A DNA stretch of 64,000 bases from Hygrophila difformis (taxonomy: Eukaryota > Streptophyta > Magnoliopsida > Lamiales > Acanthaceae): NCBI GenBank assembly GCA_030278955.1, contig JAOANR010000004.1:20716976-20780975 (forward strand). The letters are read 5' to 3'. Below the pieces are notes generated by a model. That model made no database searches and had not been told where the DNA came from. It saw nothing but the letters and a program-made list of their open reading frames with translations. Within the stretch, counting starts at the first letter, position 1, and each line of letters opens with the position of its first letter. This document shows, piece after piece, positions 56,935-64,000 of the stretch. The position numbers and the translations under genes were made by a program.

Positions 56935-58740
56935 ATTCGCCTTCCCCTCTGGTATGCTATCTCTAAATCGTAGTCTTTAATAAGTTCCAACCACCTTCGC
57001 TGTCTCAAATTCAACTCCTTCTGAGTGAATATATATTTCAAGCTTTTGTGGTCGGTGAACATTCGACACTTCCGCCCATAAAGATAATGTCTCCATATCT
57101 TTAGAGCGAAAACGACCGCTGCCAACTCCAGGTCGTGTGTCGGATAATTTTCCTCGTGAGGTTTTAGTTGGCGTGATGCATAGGCTACGACTCTCGAGTC
57201 TTGCATCAAAACACAACCTAAACCTTCCTTCGAAGCATCGCTATATACTTCGAAGTCACCATTCTCTGATGGTAGTGTTAATACGGGTGTGGTTGTGAGG
57301 CGTTTCTTCAGCTCTTGAAACGCAGTCTCACACGCTTCGGTCCACTCGTATTTTGCTCCTTTCTTTAGTAGCTGGGTCAAAGGACGTGCAATCCTTGAAA
57401 AGTCCCTCACAAATCGTCTATAATACCCGGCTAATCCAAGGAAACTCCTTATTTCCGTTGGACTCTTGGGAGTTGCCCATTCAGTTACGGCAGAAACTTT
57501 TGCCGGATCCACTGATACTCCATCAGCGGATACTATGTGTCCGAGAAATGCCACTTCTTTCAACCAGAAGTCACATTTCGACAGCTTGCCGTATAGCTGA
57601 TTTCTTCGCAAGATTTCCAACACTTGATGTAAGTGTTTTGCATGCTCTTCCTCGCTCTTCGAGTAGATCAGGATGTCGTCGATGAACACTACGACGCACT
57701 GATCTAACAATTCTCGGAACACGTTGTTCATGAGATTCATGAACATGGCCGGAGCATTTGTTAACCCGAAGGATAACACTGTGAACTCGTAATTGCCATA
57801 TCGCGTTCGAAATGCCGTCTTCGGAATGTCCTTCTCGGCGATCCTCAATTGATGATACCCAGATCGCAAATCGATCTTCGAGAATACTGAAGCTCCCTTC
57901 AGTTGATCAAACAGATCCTCTATTCTCGGTAGGGGGTATTTATTCTTAATGGTCACTTGGTTTAGTCCTCGGTAATCTATGCAAAGACGTAGTCCTCCGT
58001 CCTTTTTCTTGACAAACAAAACCGGTGCTCCCCAAGGGGACGTACTCGGTCTTATGTAACCTTTTCCCAATAGCTCCTCGAGTTGTTCCTTTAACTCCTT
58101 CATTTCCAGTGGTGCCATCCGGTACGGAGCTTTCGAGACAGGCTCTGTCCCCGGAATGAGATCTATCGTGAATTCAAGATCTCTCTCAGGTGGCATGCCC
58201 GGAACGTCCTCAGGGAACACGTCCGGGTATTCTCTTACCACTGGTATGCTATCAACCTTGGTTTCTTCCGCCTCAAGGTTGTGCACGTAGCACGCATACA
58301 GTTCATACCCCTTGCGCATCAAGTTACTTAGTTTAAGTGCACTAACGATTTTGTTACTTTTCTTAGGGGGCTGAGAGTAAAAGATAACTCTCTTTCCCCT
58401 ACTTTTCGACAAGGTGATCTTTTGCTTTTGGCATTCGATCACCGCTTTATACTGGGATAGCCAATCCATCCCCAGTATGATGTCAAAGTCTCTTAAGTTA
58501 AATTCTACTAAGTTCGCGAAGAATTCTACGTTCTTTATCACTATAGGAATTCCATTATATCGTTTAGAACAGGACACTACTTCTCCATAAGGCAATTGAA
58601 TTCCTAAGCTAATTCTCTCGCACTTAGGTAGATCTAACTCAGGCACTATCCTTGATGCTATAATTGAGCAGCTAGCTCCAGAATCAAATAGAATTCTAAG
58701 GGCGTATTCAACACATAAAATGTACCTGCCATCACTTCTC
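56928..58740 (-). pseudogene. pol: Chromovirus protease, RT and RNase H
   Basis: The protease site [10 protein letters not shown] lies at about 58690-58660, upstream of the first Met-like codon (58646) but in the same frame, so the frame continues from gag. Then [16 protein letters not shown] with [31 protein letters not shown] and [10 protein letters not shown], and RNase H with [16 protein letters not shown] and [10 protein letters not shown]. These 572 codons are intact. The break comes at the end of RNase H. Confidence 0.9.
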
Positions 58741-58773
58741 CTTGCGCAGGCACGTCCGCTTGGTTCACCACGT

Positions 58774-59603
58774 TCAGCCTCCCCATAGGGCGTCCCTGAT
58801 TGCCTTGCTGATTCGCATTCGGCTGCTGATTTTGTTGCTGGTTTTTATTCTGAGGGGGCGGAGGTCGTTGGTTCTGGTTCTGGTTTTGCGGCCTATTTTG
58901 AGGGGTCTGTACCCTTGGTTATTGCCGTTTCGCCTGTTTTGGTTTTGAGGCTGTTCTTGCCCCGCGACTAAATCGTCCCTCTTTGTTATGTTCTCGAGCC
59001 TAGTCCGACAATCCCGTCGAACGTGACCCATTCGACCACATCGGTAACAGGCGCCTTGTTGCGGGCATCCCCTTGCCAGATGGGGTCGTCCACATCTCGG
59101 GCAAGGCGGTACCGGATCTTCCTGGTTGAACCTCCTCCCAGTGTGGTTTTGTTGGGGCCTATTCGACCCTCTGCGCTGCTCGTTCCTCCCAAGTAGTATG
59201 AAGCGACATGTACCCTCTCTCCTTCCGGACATTTGACCGCTCCCAGCAGCTTGTCAAAAGTCCGAATCCATTCCTCCAGTTTAGCTGGATCCTCCTCACC
59301 AGCGTAGTGGGGTGGCTGGTAAGGATTCACCATCGCCAGGTAGTTAGGGCGAGCTTGGGGCGGAGGTACCGCCGCAGCTTGACCCTGGTTGACTTGCGCG
59401 TTTCCGAGCGCAATCAACACTTCCTCTATCGTCCTAAGACGGTCGCCCACATTGTTCGGTGCGGGGCCGTCCTGCGCACCTTGGGGCTGTTCCTCATCAG
59501 GTTGGATCGGTTCAGTGACGTTTGGTGGTGTTTCAGTAGGTGTTTCAGTGGTGGTTTGGGGAGCGGTTTGGGTTCTGCCTCTTCCTCTTCCTCTGGGTGC
59601 CAT
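58774..59603 (-). pseudogene. gag: Chromovirus gag with internal deletion
   Basis: Starts MAPRGRGRGRTQTAPQTT. Gag homology opens with NPYQPPHYAGEEDPAKLEEW and stops at VHVASYYLGG. It then jumps, with frame change near 59215, to an Arg-rich end with CPRCGRPHLARGC and zinc knuckle CYRCGRMGHVRRDC. The central capsid part (I estimate over 100 residues) is missing, so particles could not be built from this copy. Confidence 0.85.
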
Positions 59604-59869
59604 TCTGGTACAAATAGGATAGATTAGGACTTTGTGAATTTAGTATATAGTCTAAGCGATTTATATAAATGTATATGTGTATTGCAATTTAGCACGTGGT
59701 GCTTTGTTCGAATTGAGAAGTATACGACTCCTCGGGGGTTTCATTTTAATTTGTTTTGTTTTGTTTTGATTTAAAAAAAATAAATCGGGCATTTTATTTC
59801 CTCAAAAGAAATTTTAGTACAAAAGTAGCGATATTTTTCCTAGCAAAATAACATCTAACAATAGAATCT

Positions 59870-60205
59870 CTAGTGTCTCATGACGTCCTCCGGTGGGGTA
59901 GCAGGATCTTCCTCCGGATCTTCCTCATCCGAACTCGGCGGCATCAGCTCGTCAAAGATAGTGTTTAAGTCTTGCCCGTGGGCATCAATGTATTCCTTTA
60001 GTATTAAGTTTTGTGTAGTGAGGGTTTGGACTTGGCGCTCGAGTTGGTTTATGCGGTGATGATCCGCCTCTCTCAAGTTGCCCATGTGATGTAAATTGGC
60101 CTCCAATTGAGCCATACGGTACTTCATCTGCTCTAGGGTTTGGTGGGAATCGAGATGAACACTCATCATCCTGACCATCAACTGCATCATGTCTTGACTA
60201 GCCAT
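59870..60205 (-). CDS. Small coiled-coil ORF upstream of gag (111 aa)
   Basis: An intact frame MASQDMMQLMVRMMSVHLD with heptad-like Leu/Met spacing through INQLERQVQTLTTQNLILKE and an acidic C-terminus (SSDEEDPEEDPATPPEDV). It lies between primer-binding site and gag. Not part of the standard chromovirus gene set. No function known to me; a coiled coil suggests oligomerisation. Confidence 0.6.
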   Translation of the reverse strand: MASQDMMQLMVRMMSVHLDSHQTLEQMKYRMAQLEANLHHMGNLREADHHRINQLERQVQTLTTQNLILKEYIDAHGQDLNTIFDELMPPSSDEEDPEEDPATPPEDVMRH

Positions 60206-60236
60206 CTAGCGCAAGCAAGTGATCTAAGTTAATATT

Positions 60237-60325
60237 CGCCAAGATTCTAAGTTCAATTCGCCAAGATTCTAGGTTCAATTCGCCAAGATTCTAAGTTCAA
60301 GTTTCGCCAAGATTCTAAGTTCATA
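60237..60325. repeat. Four tandem 25-bp units
   Basis: Unit CGCCAAGATTCTAAGTTCAA repeats four times with small variation in the leader before the extra ORF. A short TA microsatellite lies at 60384-60400. Confidence 0.85.
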
Positions 60326-60525
60326 GCAGAGATGCAACATGCAAATGCAAATGATGATTCCCCCCAATAATAATTTAATGCAATATATATATATATATTT
60401 TCCATGGGTTTTAAAATAAAAATTTTCCATGGAAATAATACTTTAAAATTTAAAATAATAATCAAAATACTAATAATAGCTTAAAAATAGTAATGGTTTA
60501 AAAATAATAGTTTAAAAATAACCGG

Positions 60526-60537
60526 GCTCTGATACCA
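60526..60537 (-). other. Primer-binding site, initiator tRNA-Met (chromovirus)
   Basis: Minus strand TGGTATCAGAGC, three bases inside the LTR edge at 60541. Confidence 0.92.
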
Positions 60538-60540
60538 ACT

Positions 60541-63145
60541 TGTAACACCCCGGTTTTTGGTCACCCAGGTCGGGATGTCACCGCCACATCTCCCTAGTAA
60601 GACACGGTTTCTCCGAGCTTACTAAAGAGATGCAAGGCTAGGTATTGCAGTATTTAAAAACATTTAAATCATTCAAAATAGCCCATACAATATAATTCGA
60701 AAATAGTAATAGCATAACGCAGCGGAAATAAATGGTTTTGTACAGTATCGCAGCGGAAATTATAAATAGGGCCAACATGGCCAAAACACGGGTTAAACAG
60801 GCCCGTTCATAATATAGTCTAAGTACGAAATTTAAAAGCAAAATAAGTGTTCCCCAAAATCCCATGCATGAATCGTGCTCACACATGCTCATTCCACATA
60901 TTCTGTAAGGAAAGGAATAAAAATGGTTTTGGTCAGCAAAATTGCTGAGTAAGTTAACGCATGCATGATCGTAGGGTTTTAAAGCCATAAATTTAATAAT
61001 TTAACAAAGCATGATAATAACATAATATTTAATTTCATCTAATCCATATCCAATAGCATAATTTATCTCAGGGCTCCATTTAATGACACATATCACATGG
61101 TTTAATCATAAAAGCCATAATTTAAATAAAGCATTTAAATAACTTGATTGGACAACAACATAATTTAATCTAATTTAATTTAATTTAAAATCCCCGTTAC
61201 ATTCCCGATTTGGTATTTCAAAGTTTCACGATAAAATCGCGATGTCAACAAGTTTAGCCGGTAGCCCGGCGGCCGCAACCGTATCAGTCATACCCAGTAC
61301 CACTCCGGAGCCTCGGGAAACCCATACGGATATTCACGAGAGTGTGGGCTCTATGTTTCGCCGTTTTGGCAATATCACATTTCAAGTATAGCGCGCGGGG
61401 TCACCATCGTCCATTATGGCACGAAGTGAATCGTTAGGGGGCACCCTGCAGAGCACTCACCCCTAATTTTAATTTATCAAGTTTGTAAGGAGATTTAATT
61501 TTTAAAATCTGACTTCAATTGTATTTATTTAGAAATAATATCTCCACTCGTTTCAACCCTAAAGGTTAATTCCATGTTTCAACAAGATTTCAAGATTTCG
61601 TTTCGGTAAACCACAGTTTACTCTAAAATTCGTCTAAAATCAGATTTAATTCCAAAAATTCTAAAATTTCATATCTGACTCGGAAACATCAAGATCTACA
61701 ACTTTCATGTTGTAACTTTTTCGATCCGAGATACCTAAGTAGGTCAAAATCACCAATTTTCGCTTACGAATAATTCTGTCCGAGTTTAATGTGTCACAGT
61801 TTAAGGATTTCGAATTCTACCATAGCAATTCAACTCCATATTTAATGAAATTTGACAGGGATCATCTTAAGACAATTATCTACAACTTTTATGTTCGGCC
61901 AAAGATCTAAAACAGTCTAGATCCTATGTCAAAAACGTGATCAAGATCATTCCTAAGTTCTGTTCAAGATTTCAAGATCTAGATTCAAACAGCTCGGTTT
62001 TGGTGGGTTTTCACATAACAAATCAACTCCAAAAATTCTCAAAAATTTACAGTAGCTAGATCTAAGTCTTAGGAACGTTTTTCATGTTTTAAGTTTTTTC
62101 CGTTTGAGTTCGTTTTAAGGTTCGGAAAAATTCATCAAATCTGTTGCGCCGATAGAAAGTTTAGATTGACAGATTTACGGTTTCTTGTTAATCTTTTAGT
62201 TTTGAATGTTTTAATTCATCCCAAAACCATTTAAGAGTTAACTTACTGAGTTTATGAAGGTCCGGGAGCGTCTATTCGAAGGCGTGGCTTCCAGTCCACC
62301 GTTTCTCCTCTCCGTTCGTCGGGTTCTACGATCTAGATCCAATACGGGGTGTAGAAAGAAAAAGGAGATGATTAGGATTCGTTTTCGAATCGTTTATTGA
62401 ATGGAGATTGGATCGAGACTTACCACAACTATGGAGATCTGTAGGGAAACTCGTCCACAGCGTTCGTCTTGGTTTCGTGCCTCCGACGACTTCGGATTTA
62501 GGGTTTCGAATGTATAGAATGTTGTAGGGTTTTGTAAACTTGTTTGGGGCTCCCGAGGGGTTTATTTATAGATTTCCCAAGTCCTAGGGCGTCCAACATC
62601 TGACCTAAAGGTCTTGGGTCGAGAGATGTTCAACCGAAAGTCGAAAAATCCGCGTTCGGGCGAGAGATTCACGCAACAAACAAATCTGTGGGGTGGCGCG
62701 GCCGTGGCGCGGCGATTCCCCTTTGACCGCGCGGCCACCGCGCGACACTCGCCTGGACTTCGGTCCGGGCGGGTCGTGCGATCCGTCGTGCCTTTCCGCC
62801 TCTCTTTCGGGTTTCTATCCCTCTATGCTCCCGAATTCCGGTTTCCGGGGTATCTTCGGGTCTCTACTTCCTCTCTAAATTTTCACTCGGGTCTAATTGG
62901 ATGTTTTGGACTCGAATACTCGAGTTCATTAGTGTCGGGTTTTGGTGTACAATTTATTTACCTTTAATAATTCTTCTTATCTAATTAAATTCCTTTTTGA
63001 GTTAAAATCCCATTTCTCATTTCCTTATCTTTATTTATTTATTTATTTGCTGGATTCATTTATTTATTTATGGTATTTATTTTATTTATTATTTATTTAT
63101 TTAATTATCGTTTTATTTTATGATTGAAAATTCACGGGTATTACA
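60541..63145 (-). repeat. 5' LTR of the chromovirus (2605 bp)
   Basis: Partner of 52483-55086; TATA box at 62563-62570. Confidence 0.93.
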
Positions 63146-63150
63146 CTGCC
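63146..63150. repeat. Target-site duplication CTGCC (right)
   Basis: Matches 52478-52482. Confidence 0.95.
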
Positions 63151-63272
63151 ATTGACATTGTGATCTTCCCACATGCTTCAGATGTTCTTTTGCATGCACT
63201 GTTATGCTCTCGCTCCATATCCGTATACTGGCTTGATTTTATTTGCTAAGTAATCTAATTTTTTTGTGCTAG

Positions 63273-63629
63273 GTTTTCTTCCCCTATTGTCGCGACCACC
63301 ATTGGGTCCTTTTTGTAGCCGACTCTGACAGGAAGCAGATCTGGTATTTTAACAGTCGCATCCGCTAGCCCGGATTCGATGTCGACAAATTGGTTATCAA
63401 GCGTGTGCTCCATTGCTTGAAGACTGTAGCGGAGGAGTATGGCAGCACAGACTGGTCGGTCCCGTTTCAAATTGTCACCAGCTTCCACGCGACGCAGCCA
63501 GATGGACATGCGTGCGGGATTTTTATTTTATTCTACATGAGATACTTCCGGGGTCATATCCGGAATGATATGCTCATAGAAATTTGTAAACAGCTGGTCG
63601 TAGATGCCCTGCGTGCAAAGTTTGCATAA
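63273..63629 (+). pseudogene. Last exon: Ulp1 (C48) protease catalytic region
   Basis: Acceptor TTTGTGCTAG at 63263-63272. VFFPYCRDHHWVLFVADSD holds the catalytic His of HW. IWYFNSRIR has Asn where Ulp1 enzymes have Asp (usual form Y-D-S). A TAG at 63366-63368 interrupts the frame. FQIVTSFHATQPDGHACGIF holds the oxyanion Gln and nucleophile Cys. The frame ends at TAA 63627-63629 after LVVDALRAKFA. The active site is thus incomplete and the product truncated, which fits a dead gene. Confidence 0.75.
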
Positions 63630-64000
63630 TATGTTGTTCTTGGCACGCACAACCGGTGTTTGGACAGTGTCAGGGTGTTGGCAGGTGCTCCCTCGCCTAG
63701 TGAAGATTGTGTTGGAGAGGATGCCATTCCCATTTGTGCTGTTGCTCCCATCATTCAGCCAAGTGATTGGGATCGTGGGAAGGGGAAGCAGAAAATTTAA
63801 TTCCCCTGCACAACAGGACATCTATTCATCCTTTTAAAACAATAGTTCGACACTACTGTGGCTTAACATTATTTTTTGTGGTTCGGATTTTACTATTCTA
63901 GACATATTTAACCCTTTTGGACACGGTTTTCACTTATTATATAATGTTATTGAATTCCTCCTTTTACCCATTCTTGAGAATCTGTTTATTCTGTAGTGCT
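63630..64000. other. 3' flank, no gene seen
   Basis: Probable 3' UTR and AT-rich flank. No terminal inverted repeat of a Mutator-like element could be recognised. Confidence 0.4.

Larger units (their letters stand above)
52483..63145 (-). mobile_element. Tekay/Del-like chromovirus (Ty3/gypsy), 10.7 kb
   Basis: LTRs 52483-55086 and 60541-63145 (TGTAACACC...ATTACA), flanked by CTGCC at 52478-52482 and 63146-63150. On the minus strand: initiator-Met primer-binding site, extra ORF, gag, protease, RT, RNase H, integrase with a chromodomain-like C-terminus, and polypurine tract. Gag has an internal deletion, pol a frameshift near 56930 and a stop at 55846. About 35-40 LTR differences by eye over 2.6 kb suggest an older insertion than the Athila-like one. 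Confidence 0.93.
23773..63629 (+). pseudogene. PMD-like/Ulp1 protease gene split by two retrotransposons
   Basis: Exons at 23773-26225, 51220-52017 and 63273-63629 read as one gene: an N-terminal plant-mobile-domain-like region, a coiled-coil and Pro/Ser linker made of repeated exons, and a C-terminal Ulp1 (C48) cysteine-protease domain. Such proteins are common in plants, both as host genes and carried by Mutator-like elements. Ulp1 enzymes cleave SUMO-like modifiers. Two introns contain complete LTR elements with TSDs ATGTT and CTGCC. Decay is plain: in-frame TAG at 23845 and 63366, indels in the exon near 51280-51350, a lost acceptor near 51223, and Asn where the catalytic Asp is expected. 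Confidence 0.7.

Noticed and set aside
22900..63900. Whole PMD-like/Ulp1 locus as a Mutator-like element
   Set aside because: Ulp1 domains are carried by some Mutator-like elements, but I found no transposase and no terminal inverted repeats within the window.

Overview
The window looks like a repeat-dense stretch of a flowering-plant nuclear genome, probably a eudicot. It has LTR retrotransposons of both superfamilies (Ty1/copia and Ty3/gypsy), tRNA-Asp and initiator tRNA-Met primer-binding sites, AT-rich spacers with GT-AG introns, and a plant-specific PMD-like plus Ulp1 protease gene. No rRNA, tRNA or bacterial-type features were seen.

Layout. 1-197: tip of a chromovirus-like LTR that cuts a Ty1/copia element. 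198-4188: that copia element on the minus strand (partial pol, gag, primer-binding site, 297-bp LTR), dead. 4189-6090: no clear gene, with a possible promoter and first-exon relic at 5.66-6.05 kb. About 6.1-9.9 kb: a diverged Athila-like LTR with a dense array of short inverted repeats. 10.6-13.8 kb, 14.9-16.9 kb and 16.9-21.8 kb: three decayed copies of a Sirevirus-like copia element with a 3' ORF downstream of pol. The last two are head to head and form an imperfect inverted repeat, one arm of which holds a 240-bp solo LTR. 23.8-26.2 kb, 51.2-52.0 kb and 63.3-63.6 kb: exons of one PMD-like/Ulp1 gene, decayed, whose introns were enlarged by two LTR retrotransposons with intact target-site duplications (TSDs).

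The centrepiece is the 24.9-kb Athila-like element at 26237-51115 (TSD ATGTT, two 3332-bp LTRs differing at about ten positions by eye). Its gag-pol, on the minus strand, is broken by a stop and two apparent internal deletions. Between integrase and the 3' LTR it carries five intact tandem F-box ORFs of one paralogous family and an intact 1595-codon ORF. Two F-box genes have a 17-nt first exon, an intron and a TATA-like box. Every downstream F-box exon has a 3' splice site in the same phase, so a common-leader splicing scheme is possible. A short hairpin family (core CTCGCTTTGT) occurs both in the LTR U3 and in front of the first F-box gene. A recently inserted retroelement with dead pol but intact F-box cargo is the most promising candidate for an undescribed system here.

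The second intact insertion (52483-63145, TSD CTGCC, 2.6-kb LTRs, initiator-Met primer-binding site) is a Tekay/Del-like chromovirus. It has a gag deletion, a frameshift and a stop in pol, an extra coiled-coil ORF before gag, and a second polypurine tract next to what looks like an older LTR start. Its LTRs differ more (roughly 1.5% by eye), so it is probably the older of the two insertions.
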